DNA of 64,000 nucleotides from Pelomonas baiyunensis (GCF_043555935.1 NZ_JBIGIB010000001.1:124001-188000); one strand, 5' to 3'. Positions 51,998-61,387 are shown, counted from the first letter of the stretch. Made by a program: numbers and translations. Notes: generated from the sequence alone by a model not told the origin.

Positions 51998-53938
51998 TCA
52001 GCGGGTTGCGACGAAGCGGTACTCGTGCTGCGCGTCGCGCAGGACGAGCGTCGGCTGGGGGGCCTTGTCGTCCCGCACCAGTTCGATGCCGCCGATGCCC
52101 GGATCGATGGTCCAGTAGCTCTGCGTGCCGTCTTCGTTCTTGCGCAGCGCGACCTCGCTGTTCCAGTGCGCGAAGTGGAAGCGCAGCTTGCCGGCCTTGC
52201 GCTCCACGCGCAGTGAGCCCAGCTCGGGGCTGGTGTACTTCGCGGCCAGCCCTTTCATCGCGTCGGCCGGCACCGGCAGCGTGAGCAGCTGGCGCATCTT
52301 GTCGGCCTCGGCCTTGCGGTTGGCAATCGCCACCTTCAGCCGCTCGTCGGCCTCGGGCCGGCCGTCGAACAGCACCTCCAGCAGCTTGCGCTGCAGCGGT
52401 CCGCGCAGCAGCACGCCGGCGTCGGAGTTGGTCAGGATGGTGACGCCCGCGTTGTACTCGGGCAGCCAGATCATGTTGGAGTGAAAGCCCAGCATGTCGC
52501 CGCCGTGCGAGGCGACCGTGATGCCGTATTGCTTGTCCACGAACAGGCCCATGCCGTAGTAGACGTCTTCGCCCACCATCACCTGCGGCTTGTAGCGCTC
52601 GGCCCAGTTGGCTTCGCCGATGAGCGGCTGGCCCTCGGGCGTCTTGCCCTTGTTCAGCTCCATCAGCACCCAGCGGCTGAAGTCGTTCGGCGAGGTCCAC
52701 ACCGCGCCGGCGGGGCGTGCCGGGATGATGGTGCGGTTCAAGTCCATGCTGGCGCGCTGCGTGCTGCCATCCAACGCGTCGCCGTGCGGCCAGGCGCGGT
52801 TGCCGCGCAGCGCCCGGCTGTAGTCGAAGGTGGTGTTCTTCATGCCCAGCGGGCCGAACAGCAGCTCTTGCATGGCTTGGTCGTAGGCCACGCCCACCTC
52901 CTTGCCGGGCTTGAGCGCAGCCGCGGCGATGTAGCCGCCTGCGCCCACCATGAGGTTGCTGTACTGGAAGACCTCGCCGAACTTGCTGGTGGGCTTCATG
53001 GCACCCAACTGGTCGAAGGTCGTCTTGGCCGGCGCTGCGCCGTTGCCGAACAGCCATTCCAGGTCCTGCCGCGGCATGCCGGTGCAGGCGCACACCAGGT
53101 GCTTGATCTGCACGCTCTGGGTCACGTCGGGGTCGGCCAGCTTGAACGCCGGGAAGGCCTCGGCCGCGGGCTGGTCCCAGCGCAGCTTGCCGGCGTCCAC
53201 GGCGCGAGCGAGCAGCGCGGTGGTCATGGCCTTGGTGTTGCTGGCGGCCATGAAGAGGGTGTCGGCATTCACGGGCTCGGGCTTGCCCAGCTCGCGCACG
53301 CCCAGGCCGCCGGCCCAGACGACCTTGCCGCCGTCGATGAAGCTCAGGCCCACGCCGGGCACGTCCAGCGCCTTCATGCCCTGGGCGACGAAGGCCTTCA
53401 GCGCTTCGACGCGTTCCGGCGTCAGCGGCTGGGCGGTTTTGCCGGCAAAGCTCTCGCGCGCATAGCCCTGCGGTCGCAGGCTGCCGAAGAATTTGCCGAT
53501 GGGGGCGCTGCGCTTTTCCAGCGTCGCCTCGGAGGCCTGCAGCAGCAGCACGACCCAGGCCGTGCCGTCGCCGGTGCTGGCGCGCCGGGCGATGGCCTGC
53601 AGCGCCAGCTTTTCGTTGGGGGAGGTCTCGTAGTCGAAGACCTGCTGGTCGACCCAGCCATTGCGCGCCGGGCGCGGCGTGGCCAGGCGCAGCGTGCGTT
53701 TGAAGCCCGGTTGCGCCTGGGCCCAGGCTTGGGCCACGGCGTCAGCCGCATCCTTGGCGCGGGCGATGTCCACCAGCGTCACGCTGGCATCGCCTTCGGG
53801 GGCGGTGAACCGGGTCAGCGTGCCCGAGCTGCTGGCCGTGAAGGCCTCGGGCGGTGAGTAGGTGTGGCCGGCCGTGGTGGTGTCGGCCTGGGCTGCGAAG
53901 GCAGCCGCCAGCAGGGTGGCAATCAGCAAGCGTTGCAT
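51998..53938 (-). CDS. Serine beta-lactamase-like (class C / penicillin-binding) hydrolase
   Basis: ATG at 53938 gives 646 residues. The frame is open much further, to 55246, but only antisense or out of frame with the next gene. A signal peptide (1-18) precedes an about 180-residue N-terminal domain with no known match. The hydrolase domain has the class C set: SNTK (SxxK, in MAASNTKAMTTA), YSN (in VFQYSNLMVG), and HGG (in VASHGGDMLGF). The C-terminal about 110 residues form a small beta domain (SLRVERKAGKLRFHFAHWN). Such proteins are usually periplasmic esterases or D-amino peptidases rather than drug-resistance enzymes. Substrate unknown. Confidence 0.85.
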   Translation of the reverse strand: MQRLLIATLLAAAFAAQADTTTAGHTYSPPEAFTASSSGTLTRFTAPEGDASVTLVDIARAKDAADAVAQAWAQAQPGFKRTLRLATPRPARNGWVDQQVFDYETSPNEKLALQAIARRASTGDGTAWVVLLLQASEATLEKRSAPIGKFFGSLRPQGYARESFAGKTAQPLTPERVEALKAFVAQGMKALDVPGVGLSFIDGGKVVWAGGLGVRELGKPEPVNADTLFMAASNTKAMTTALLARAVDAGKLRWDQPAAEAFPAFKLADPDVTQSVQIKHLVCACTGMPRQDLEWLFGNGAAPAKTTFDQLGAMKPTSKFGEVFQYSNLMVGAGGYIAAAALKPGKEVGVAYDQAMQELLFGPLGMKNTTFDYSRALRGNRAWPHGDALDGSTQRASMDLNRTIIPARPAGAVWTSPNDFSRWVLMELNKGKTPEGQPLIGEANWAERYKPQVMVGEDVYYGMGLFVDKQYGITVASHGGDMLGFHSNMIWLPEYNAGVTILTNSDAGVLLRGPLQRKLLEVLFDGRPEADERLKVAIANRKAEADKMRQLLTLPVPADAMKGLAAKYTSPELGSLRVERKAGKLRFHFAHWNSEVALRKNEDGTQSYWTIDPGIGGIELVRDDKAPQPTLVLRDAQHEYRFVATR

Positions 53939-53979
53939 GCGGGGCTCCAGGGTGTGGAGCCCCGATGCTAGGCCGGTGC

Positions 53980-55803
53980 TCAGCTCGCCTTGATCGTCAC
54001 CGTCACGTTGCCGCTGGCGCTGCGGCCCAGGTTGTCCTTCAGGGTGATGACGAGCCTGTAGGTGCCGGTGACCGGGCTGGCCCAGCTCACGCTGACACCG
54101 GCCGACGTGCCCGAGAAGCTCATGCCCGTGGGTGCGCCGCTGATGCTGATGGACAGCGAGCTGGCCCCCGCGGCGTTGTAGGCGATGTTGCCGGACAGTG
54201 CCTTGCCCGCCGTGCCGCTGAGGCTGGTGGTGGTGAGCGACAGGCCGCTGGTGGTGGTGCCGGTGCCCGTGCTGGTGCCGGTGGTGGTGCCGGTGGTGGT
54301 GCTGACGGTGGCGCCGGTCAAGGCGGTGAGCAGCGCGCTGGCGTTGGGCGTGCCCCAGCCGGTGGGGGTGTCGTAGCCGGCCTTGGCCGTGCAGGTGGTG
54401 CAGGTGCCGTTGCTGCCGCTGGCCACGTCCTTGAAGGTGCTGCTGTACTGCGTGGGCACGGCGCCGATCTGCTGGTACAGCACGGCATGCGGCTGGCCCA
54501 GCACGGTCTTGCCGCCGGCCACGCGCAGCGCGTTGGCCACGGCCAGCAGGCCGGCCCATTGCGGGGTGGACAGGCTGGTGCCGCCGGCGCTGATCCAGCC
54601 CACGGTGGTGGAGCCCGACGGGATGGTGGCCACGTACTGGCCGCTGTTCGGGTTGGCATTGAGGGCCACATCGGCCACGGCGCGGCGGGCGTAGCCGCCG
54701 ATGGTGCCGCTTTGGTAGCTGGGCAGCGCCACGTAGGCGCTGGTGCCGCCGCCGGTGCCGGTCCAGGTCACTTCGCTGCGCGTGCCGGAGCCGCTGTAGG
54801 TCAGCGTGGTGCCGCCCACGGCCAGCACCTTGGTGGAGACCGACGGCCAGGACACGGCGGCGCCGTTGTCGCCCGTGGCGGCCAGGTAGCTCATGCCGCT
54901 GCCCGAGAAGACGCTGTCGTACGAGCTCGTCCAGCTGCCCTCGTTGGCGCCAAAGCTCATGGACACGACGCCGCTGCCCATGCGGTTGGCCAGCGACACC
55001 GCGTTGCTCAGGCTCGTGACGCTGGCGTCCGGCGCTTCGATCAGCACCAGGCGCGCCAGCGGGGCGGTGGCGTGCGCCCACTGCACGTCGAGCGCAATTT
55101 CCGTGGCCCAGCCGCTGTCGTACGCCGGCGCCGTGGCGGTGAGCGCGCCCGCGGTGGTGCTGTACGCGATGACCAGTTCGCACGCCGTCTTGGAGGCCGC
55201 GGCCAAGGGCAGGGTGGTGCTCGCTGCCAGCGTGCGGGTGCTGCACGTGGGCAGGCCGAACTTGGCGTTGAACGCGGCCAGCTCGGCGGCGGTGTTGGGG
55301 TTGTGCTTGGCGTTGACGATGTAGATCGTCTGGCCGGCACCCAGCTGGGCGGCTTGGGTGGCCGTGAGGCCCGTGGTGCTGGCGGGCAGGGCCGGCCAGC
55401 CGTAGGCCGCGCGGATCTGCGCGGGCGTGTAGGTGGTGACGGCCGTGGAGGTGGCCATGGGGGCGGCTTCCCCGGTGCCGCTGGCGGCGGCGCGCACGCG
55501 CAGAGCCTCGCCCAGGCGTTCGCGGGTCAGGCCTTGGGTGTTCACGCCGGCCGGGGCCAGGCTGCGGTGGGGCTGCTCGCCGTTGTCCGGCTCGTCCAGC
55601 TCCACGGCGGCTGCGTGGAAGGTGGGTTGCGCCACCACGCCGGCAGCGGCCGCGTTGGGGGTGTCCAGGTCAACCTGCAGCGAGACCGCATCGGGCGCCG
55701 CGGTGGTCTGCACCAGGGGGGTGTCGCCTTGACCCCCACCACAGGCGGTCAGGGCCGCGGCGGTGAGGAGGCTGAGGGTGCAGGTGAGAGCGGAACTGCG
55801 CAT
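53980..55803 (-). CDS. S53 (sedolisin) family protease lipoprotein
   Basis: ATG at 55803 gives 607 residues. A lipobox LTAC (Cys near residue 21) predicts lipid anchoring. A short prodomain (about 25-125) precedes the catalytic domain. The triad of the family is visible: Glu and Asp in ATEIALDVQWAHATAP (ExxxD) and Ser in GGTSLSTPQWAGLLA. The oxyanion region is SMSFGANEGSW. Sedolisins are acid-active serine-carboxyl peptidases. The domain ends near residue 500, then a Thr/Gly-only linker (about 20 residues) coded by short GGT-rich DNA repeats (about 54250-54300), then an Ig-like C-terminal domain. It lies 41 bp before the beta-lactamase-like gene and may share its transcript. Confidence 0.88.
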   Translation of the reverse strand: MRSSALTCTLSLLTAAALTACGGGQGDTPLVQTTAAPDAVSLQVDLDTPNAAAAGVVAQPTFHAAAVELDEPDNGEQPHRSLAPAGVNTQGLTRERLGEALRVRAAASGTGEAAPMATSTAVTTYTPAQIRAAYGWPALPASTTGLTATQAAQLGAGQTIYIVNAKHNPNTAAELAAFNAKFGLPTCSTRTLAASTTLPLAAASKTACELVIAYSTTAGALTATAPAYDSGWATEIALDVQWAHATAPLARLVLIEAPDASVTSLSNAVSLANRMGSGVVSMSFGANEGSWTSSYDSVFSGSGMSYLAATGDNGAAVSWPSVSTKVLAVGGTTLTYSGSGTRSEVTWTGTGGGTSAYVALPSYQSGTIGGYARRAVADVALNANPNSGQYVATIPSGSTTVGWISAGGTSLSTPQWAGLLAVANALRVAGGKTVLGQPHAVLYQQIGAVPTQYSSTFKDVASGSNGTCTTCTAKAGYDTPTGWGTPNASALLTALTGATVSTTTGTTTGTSTGTGTTTSGLSLTTTSLSGTAGKALSGNIAYNAAGASSLSISISGAPTGMSFSGTSAGVSVSWASPVTGTYRLVITLKDNLGRSASGNVTVTIKAS

Positions 55804-56116
55804 GGCCGGGATCTCGTGAAGTGGAGAGGGCCACGCCAAACAAGACGGTGGAGGTCTTGGCGGCCCCGCTGCCGTGGCGCGCTGCGGGTGCAGCACGCGG
55901 TAGGCCGGTGGCTTTGCGTCCCCGCCTTTCGACGGGTTTGCCCTCTGGGTTGGTGAAACAGGAGAAGTCTAGGTCGGGCAGCGGAGTTCTGGGAAACCCT
56001 GAGGGGTTGGGCCGTGAACTCTGCCGCGCGACTGGGCGTGGACTCTAGCGAGACGCAGTCTGCGCCGGGTGTGTGTCCGCCGTGTTTTTGCTGGATGTCA
56101 CGGCGGATACATCGGC
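55804..56116. promoter_or_regulatory. Intergenic region with hairpin after the molybdopterin gene
   Basis: This 313-base gap separates the S53 gene promoter from the end of the molybdopterin oxidoreductase. A stem TCCGCCGTG (56076-56084) with CACGGCGGA (56099-56107), loop 14, lies just beyond that gene's stop and may end its transcription. The rest, upstream of the S53 gene, must hold its promoter, but no hexamers were assigned. Confidence 0.5.
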
Positions 56117-58321
56117 TCACACGGCCGCAATCTCCACCGCCACGCCGGCCAGCACGGCGTTGCCGCTGAGCGGGTCGCGGGCACCGTCGTCCAGCAAGGC
56201 GTTCAGGTTCACGCCCGGCCGCTCGCGCGCCACGGCCAGTTGCACGCCGTCCAGGTCGTGGCCCCAGCCGTGCGGCAGGCTCACCACGCCGGGGCTCATG
56301 TCGGCGCTGCGCTCCACACGGGCAATCAGCGCGCCCACGGCGCTTTTCACCTGGGCGAACTCGGCCAGGCCCAGGCGGTCGGCATCAGCCGGGTTCACCA
56401 GCAGGGTGCAGCGGTCCGGCCCCTTCGCCAGCACCGGCAGGTTGTGCATCCAGCTGTTGCCGGAGCGGGTGTCGCGCCGGCCGATGAGCGTGAATTCGGG
56501 CGCGGGTTCCGTCGTCACCTGGGCCAGGTCGGCCAGCACGCTGGGCGGGGCGAGTTCGATCTTGCCGCTGGGCGTGCGCAGCACTTCAGGGATGCGCGGG
56601 GTGAGCGCGCCCAGGTCCACGCCGCCGCCCGCCACCGTGCTGGCGGCCTTGACCTTGGCGAGGTTGAGGCCATCGGGCTTGCGGCCGAACTGGTCGCCAT
56701 ACGGGCCCACGCGCAGCTGCAGGTCGATCAGCCGCTCCGGGCCGCGCCAGGGCTGCAGCGCCGCCAGCACGGCGGGGGTCTGGTCGCCCGCGAAGCGCTT
56801 CACATCGGCCTCGATGGCTTCGTCGTCCAGCTGCTGCACGTCCACGCCCAGGCCGCGGCCTTCCAGCAGGGCGCACAGGCGCAGGATGGTTTGCCATTCC
56901 TGCGGCGTGGCCGGTGCGGCGTCGAACACCGGGCCGCTGAAGCGGGCGTGGTTGCGGTGGCTGAGCTGCGGGAAGGCGACGTCGAAATGCAGGTCTTCCA
57001 GCGGCGACAGGCCGGGCAGGATGACGTCGGCATGGCGCGTGGTTTCGTTGATGTAGATGTCCAGGCTGAGCATGAAGTCCAGCCCTTCCAGCGCTTTCGC
57101 CAGCCGCGGGCCGCCGGGGGCGGACAGCACCGGGTTGCTCGCGATGGTGATGAGCGCCTTCACCTGGCCGGCGCCCGGCGTTTCCATCTCCTCGGCCAGC
57201 ACGGTGATGGGCAGCTCGCCGTACACCTCGGGTGCGCCGGACACGCGGCTGTGGCGCCGGCCGGTCGTCACGCCCTTGCCACTGCCGGGCTTGCCTTGCG
57301 TGTTGGGCGCGAAGGCTGCGGCCTTGGCGAACATGGCGCCGCCCTCGCGGTCCAGGTTGCCGGTGAGCACGTTGATCAGGTCCACCAGCCAGGAGTTCAC
57401 CGTGCCGAAGCGCGTGACGCAGGTGCCGATGCGGCCGTACACCGCCGCGCGCGGTGCGGCGGCCAGCTCACGGGCGATGCGGCGCTGCGTCTCGGCCGGG
57501 ATGCCGCAGCCGGCCGCGGTCACCTCGGGCGCGAACGGCGCCACGGCGGCGCGGGCGTCGTCCAGACCGTGGACGTGTTCGGCCAGGCGGCCCAGCTGCA
57601 CCAGGTTCTCGGCGAACAGCGTGTGGGCGATGCCGGCCAGCAGCAGCGCATCGCCGCCGGGGCGGATGGGCAGGTGCTCGTCGGCCGCGGCCGCGGTTTC
57701 GCTGCGGCGCGGGTCCACCACCACGATGCGCCCGCCGCGTGCGCGCATGGCCTTGGCCTTGCCGCGGTAGTCGGGCACGGTCCACAGGCTGCCGTTGCTG
57801 ACCATGGGGTTGCCGCCCAGGATGAGCAGGTAGTCGCAGCGCTCGATGTCCGGCAGCGGGATGCTGAGCCAGTGGCCGAACATCAGCCCGGCGCTCAGCT
57901 GCTTGGGCATTTGGTCCAGCGTCGACGCGCTCATCACATTGCGCGTGGCCAGGGCCTTCACCAGGCGCGGGGTGTAGGCCAGCAGGCTGACCTTGTGCGC
58001 GGCCGGGTTGCCGATGGTCAGCGCCACGGCATCGGCGCCGTGCTGTTCGCGCAGCGGCAGCAGGCGGCGCTCGATCTCGGCAAAGGCTTCGTCCCAAGTG
58101 GCTTCCACGAACACGCCATCGCGCTTGATGCGCGGCGTGCGCAGGCGGTCGGGGTCTTCGTGCAGGTCTTTCAGGCTCACGCCCTTGGGGCACAGGTAGC
58201 CGTGGCTGAACACATCATGCTCGGCACCGCGGATGGCGATGACCTTGGCGCCGTCGGTCTTGACCTCCAGCCCGCAGCAGGCTTCGCACAGCGGGCAGAT
58301 GCGGTAGTGGCTTTCGGGCAT
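56117..58321 (-). CDS. Molybdopterin-dependent oxidoreductase (formate dehydrogenase/nitrate reductase superfamily)
   Basis: The 734-residue protein starts MPESHYRICPLCEACCGLEV, a [4Fe-4S] motif with Cys 9, 12, 15 and 16 and a later Cys in GYLCPKGVSL. Molybdopterin domains follow (GNPAAHKVSLLAYTPRLVKA, and ILGGNPMVSNGSLW), and a C-terminal beta-barrel domain (RSGNSWMHNLPVLA, VSLPHGWGHDLDGVQLAV). There is no signal peptide, so it is cytosolic. It lacks the C-terminal [2Fe-2S] domain of NasA. No electron-transfer or membrane subunit is nearby. The fold is certain; the substrate (formate, another oxyanion or a thiol compound) cannot be told. It differs from the nasA of this window. Confidence 0.88.
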   Translation of the reverse strand: MPESHYRICPLCEACCGLEVKTDGAKVIAIRGAEHDVFSHGYLCPKGVSLKDLHEDPDRLRTPRIKRDGVFVEATWDEAFAEIERRLLPLREQHGADAVALTIGNPAAHKVSLLAYTPRLVKALATRNVMSASTLDQMPKQLSAGLMFGHWLSIPLPDIERCDYLLILGGNPMVSNGSLWTVPDYRGKAKAMRARGGRIVVVDPRRSETAAAADEHLPIRPGGDALLLAGIAHTLFAENLVQLGRLAEHVHGLDDARAAVAPFAPEVTAAGCGIPAETQRRIARELAAAPRAAVYGRIGTCVTRFGTVNSWLVDLINVLTGNLDREGGAMFAKAAAFAPNTQGKPGSGKGVTTGRRHSRVSGAPEVYGELPITVLAEEMETPGAGQVKALITIASNPVLSAPGGPRLAKALEGLDFMLSLDIYINETTRHADVILPGLSPLEDLHFDVAFPQLSHRNHARFSGPVFDAAPATPQEWQTILRLCALLEGRGLGVDVQQLDDEAIEADVKRFAGDQTPAVLAALQPWRGPERLIDLQLRVGPYGDQFGRKPDGLNLAKVKAASTVAGGGVDLGALTPRIPEVLRTPSGKIELAPPSVLADLAQVTTEPAPEFTLIGRRDTRSGNSWMHNLPVLAKGPDRCTLLVNPADADRLGLAEFAQVKSAVGALIARVERSADMSPGVVSLPHGWGHDLDGVQLAVARERPGVNLNALLDDGARDPLSGNAVLAGVAVEIAAV

Positions 58322-58417
58322 GGCGTGTCTCCGTGGGTGTTATTGAGGTCAGCCGGCCAGCTTAGCGGCGCACCCGGGGGCGTCTCCGTCGCGCAGGCGA
58401 CGGGCTCGGGCCCAGCT

Positions 58418-59497
58418 TCAGCGCAAGGCCAACCAGGCGTGCAGGCGCTGCTGCACTCGCGCGTCGGTTTGCAGTGCCAGGTGGCCCAGGTCGGGCAGCA
58501 GGGCCGTGTCGGTGAACGCGAGCCGGCGCGACTGCATCCGGTGCTGACCCAGCGCGCTGGCCACGGGCACCAGGCCATCGCCCAGCCAGCGGGCCGGCGA
58601 CCCCGAGGTCTCGTGCGCCGTGGTGGCGGCCACGGCAAAGCAGGCCACACCGTCCGGCAGCGGCAGCACGCTGGCCCGGCCTTCGTCGCCCGGCAGCAGG
58701 CTGGCGTGGCGCAGGTCGCGAATGCCCGCACTGCGCCGGCCGGCCAGCAGCGCCAGCGGTCGCGCGTACGCGCTCAGCGCCAGCAACTGCTGCAGTTGTT
58801 GGCCACCGCGCTCCAGCGGTGCGCCCAGGTGTGGCGTGCCCAGGGTGATGAGGGTGCGCAGCCGCGAGGGCCAGCCTGACGGATCGGCTTGCGCAATCGC
58901 GCTGCGGGCCACCAACCCGCCCATGCTGTGGCCCAGCAGCGTCAGCGGCCCGGGCACGGTGTCCAGCAGCGCCGCCAGCTCCTGGCCGTTGCGCCAGATG
59001 GGGCGGCCGGAGTTGTAGCGCAGGCCCAGCGGCTGGTAGCCCCAGGCGGCCAGCGCGGCGGGCAGGTCGGCACCGTCGCGCTGCCACTGGCCCTCGTGCA
59101 TGCACAACCCGTGCAGCAGCACCACGGCCGGCCCTTTCGCGTCGGGCACCAGCGGGTGCAGGCCCATCGGCATGGCAAGCGGGTTGCCGGTGGCGTCCAG
59201 GTGGTCGCCCAGCACGCCGTTGAGGGCTGCTTGCACGGCGTTGGCCTGATCGGCTTGCGTTTGCTGCAGCAGCGGCGCCAGCGTGGCGAGCGCGCCGTCC
59301 AGCCCGGCGCCAACAAGCCGGGTCACGCCGCGCACGCTGCGGTACACCTGCCCGGTGAGGCCCCCGGTGCGCTCGCGTGCGGGGGTGAAGGGCAGCCGCG
59401 CGATCTCGGCGTGCATGGCCTCCACGAGGTCGGTCAGGCCGGTGGTGGCGTCGATGGCGAGTCGGCTCGCGCCGCGCAGCCGTTGCAGTGGGCTCAT
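58418..59497 (-). CDS. Alpha/beta hydrolase, lipase-like
   Basis: The 359-residue protein has an N-terminal helical region (about 1-110) and an alpha/beta-hydrolase fold with HG (VLLHGLCMHEGQW), the nucleophile elbow LGHSMGGLVARS (about 190-201), TLGTPHLGAPLERGG, and a late His in LPDLGHLALQTD. The triad Ser-Asp-His is therefore plausible, Asp in WLGDGLVPVAS. It looks like a triacylglycerol-lipase or esterase without a signal peptide. It is 94 bp upstream of the molybdopterin gene on the same strand. Similar proteins are found in polyhydroxyalkanoate or lipid turnover, but no such genes are near. Confidence 0.85.
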   Translation of the reverse strand: MSPLQRLRGASRLAIDATTGLTDLVEAMHAEIARLPFTPARERTGGLTGQVYRSVRGVTRLVGAGLDGALATLAPLLQQTQADQANAVQAALNGVLGDHLDATGNPLAMPMGLHPLVPDAKGPAVVLLHGLCMHEGQWQRDGADLPAALAAWGYQPLGLRYNSGRPIWRNGQELAALLDTVPGPLTLLGHSMGGLVARSAIAQADPSGWPSRLRTLITLGTPHLGAPLERGGQQLQQLLALSAYARPLALLAGRRSAGIRDLRHASLLPGDEGRASVLPLPDGVACFAVAATTAHETSGSPARWLGDGLVPVASALGQHRMQSRRLAFTDTALLPDLGHLALQTDARVQQRLHAWLALR

Positions 59498-59528
59498 GCC
59501 CCCATCATGCGCCCACCGGGCGGGAGGG

Positions 59529-60308
59529 TCACATCTGCCGGAACAGATGCGCGCAGCTTTCGGCCACCAGCAGGGTCTCAGTGCCGTGCTTGAGCTTGAT
59601 CTGCATGCGGCCGCGGAAGTCGCGGCTCACGCTGGCAATCGCATTGACGTTCACCAGCGTGGAGCGGTGGATCTGCCAGAACTGCTGCGGGTCCAGCTCG
59701 TCGATGAGTTCCTTCAGCGGCTTGCGGATCAGCGCCTCGCCGTCTTTCAGGCCGAGCCGGGTGTACTTGTTGTCGCTCTGGAAGAACATCACCTCGTCCA
59801 CGGTGATGAGGCGCAGCGTCTGCCCCACCGAGGCGTTGATCCAGCGCAGCGGCGCGCGGGCGGCGGACGGAGCGGGAGCGGCGTGCGGGTTGCGGGAATC
59901 GAGCTGATCCAGCACGGGCCCGAGCGGCGCGGGTGCCTGGCCCAGCCGGGCCTTGAGGCGGCTGATGGCGGTGAACAGCCGGGCGCCGGCCAGGGGCTTG
60001 AGCAGGTAGTCCACCGCGCCCTGGTCGAAGGCGGCCACGGCGTATTGGTCGTACGCGGTCACGAACACCACATGCGCCCGCCCGCCCACCTGCCGGGCCA
60101 CGTCGATGCCGGTGGCGCCGGGCATTTCGATGTCCAGGAACAGGATGTCCGGGCGGTGCTGGTCGAGCAGGCGCAGGGCTTCCAGGCCGTCAGCCGCCTC
60201 GCCCACGATGCTCAGTTCGGGCCAGAGCTTGCCAAGCTGCTCCACCAACTCGCCGCGCAGGGCGGCTTCGTCCTCGGCAACGACGGCGGTGGGGGCAATC
60301 AAGCTCAT
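59529..60308 (-). CDS. LytTR-family response regulator
   Basis: The 259-residue regulator has a receiver domain (AVVAEDEAALRGELVEQL, phospho-accepting Asp in ILFLDIEMPGATG near residue 57, Lys in LLKPLAG) and a LytTR DNA-binding domain (about 155-255): FFQSDNKYTRLGLKDGE, FWQIHRSTLVNVNAIASV. Its start overlaps the upstream degenerate-kinase gene by four bases. The intact kinase at 61452-62549 should be its partner. LytTR regulators bind direct repeats; the target is unknown. Confidence 0.93.
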   Translation of the reverse strand: MSLIAPTAVVAEDEAALRGELVEQLGKLWPELSIVGEAADGLEALRLLDQHRPDILFLDIEMPGATGIDVARQVGGRAHVVFVTAYDQYAVAAFDQGAVDYLLKPLAGARLFTAISRLKARLGQAPAPLGPVLDQLDSRNPHAAPAPSAARAPLRWINASVGQTLRLITVDEVMFFQSDNKYTRLGLKDGEALIRKPLKELIDELDPQQFWQIHRSTLVNVNAIASVSRDFRGRMQIKLKHGTETLLVAESCAHLFRQM

Positions 60309-61387
60309 GGGGCAAAGGTGAAGGTGAATTCGGTGCGGTCCGGCTCGCTGTGCGCCGCCAGCCGCACGTCCAGCACGGCCAGCCGTTCGCGCAGTGCGGC
60401 CAACGCGGCCAGTGCGGCATCGTCGCCGGCCAGGCCCGGGCGGTCAAAACCGAGCGTCAGGTGCGGGTCCGCGCGCAGCCAGCAGCGGCTGGGCTCGGCG
60501 TGCTGCATCACGTGCTGCACCAGGGGCAGCAGCAGCATGGGCGGCAGCGGCAGGCCGGCATGCGGCCCGAGGTCGCAGTCCAGCGTGGGCGGCGTGCGGC
60601 CCAGGTCGGCCATCAGGTCCAGGTAGCTGGCGATGAGTTCTGCCTCGCCGCCAAGCGTGGCCCCCGCTTGCGGCCCGGGCGTGCTGGTGCCCGGGCGCGG
60701 CAGGCGGGGCAGGGCCACGCGCAGGTGGCGGATCAGCCGCTCCAGCCGCGCGCTGGCGTCGGGCGATTGCTGTTCGTACGCATGCTCCACCGACACCAGC
60801 GCATCGAACAGCAGCGCCGGGTCCACCTGGGCTTGCAGGGCCGCCAGTTGGGCGGCCAGCGCGTGGCGGCGCAACTGGCTGTGCTCGCGCAGCAGGTCTT
60901 GCGCGGCCTGCTCCTGGCGGCGCCGCACGGTGTGGAACTCCATCACGCCCACGATCATCAGCGCCGGCATGAAGAGCCACAGCGCGTCGCCGGCAATCGC
61001 GGTGGCGCGGAACATGGAGCAGCGGGTGTTGGGGTGGGTCTGGGCGTACACCTCGCACAGCGAGGGCCACGGCAGCGCCGCGGCCAGCGGGTAGATGACG
61101 GCCATGCTCAGCACCGCGCCCAGCAGCGTGGCGGCCACCAGCCGGTGCTTGCGCAGCGGGTGGATGGGGCTGCTGCGCGCCGCCGGCAGCCAGCACAGCA
61201 TCAGCAGGGTGCAGCTGACGAGCGACAGGCTCAGGTGCCGCGCCAGCACCTGGGGCAGCTGGTCGCCCACGCGCAACTCCAGCAGCGAGGTGAGGTCGAT
61301 CGCGCTGAACAGCAACGCCGCGCCGATGAACACCAGCGCCTCGCCCGGCCGCACCGAGCGCCATGATTGCCACACGTGCCGGATCAT
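60305..61387 (-). CDS. LytS/YehU-type sensor kinase homologue without catalytic residues
   Basis: ATG at 61387 gives 360 residues; the frame is open to 61606 but overlaps the previous gene. About four hydrophobic segments (15-40, 48-70, 85-105, 130-150) are followed by a cytosolic part that aligns with HisKA_5-type kinases. Yet the phosphoacceptor region reads QAQVDPALLFDAL where the family has NPHFLFN, so the His is Ala. The N-box reads LVQHVMQHA instead of VENAIKHG, so the Asn is absent, and no DNGxG box is found. It thus seems a pseudokinase, kept next to an intact kinase and overlapping the regulator gene by four bases. Confidence 0.85.
   Translation of the reverse strand: MIRHVWQSWRSVRPGEALVFIGAALLFSAIDLTSLLELRVGDQLPQVLARHLSLSLVSCTLLMLCWLPAARSSPIHPLRKHRLVAATLLGAVLSMAVIYPLAAALPWPSLCEVYAQTHPNTRCSMFRATAIAGDALWLFMPALMIVGVMEFHTVRRRQEQAAQDLLREHSQLRRHALAAQLAALQAQVDPALLFDALVSVEHAYEQQSPDASARLERLIRHLRVALPRLPRPGTSTPGPQAGATLGGEAELIASYLDLMADLGRTPPTLDCDLGPHAGLPLPPMLLLPLVQHVMQHAEPSRCWLRADPHLTLGFDRPGLAGDDAALAALAALRERLAVLDVRLAAHSEPDRTEFTFTFAP

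Noticed and set aside
51998..53938. Drug-resistance beta-lactamase
   Set aside because: The large extra domains and YSN/HGG motifs fit the wide serine-hydrolase family; nothing shows antibiotic hydrolysis.
53939..55246. Very long reading frame fusing the beta-lactamase-like gene with upstream sequence
   Set aside because: The extension is out of frame with the S53 protease gene on the same strand and low in complexity; a signal peptide start exists at 53938.
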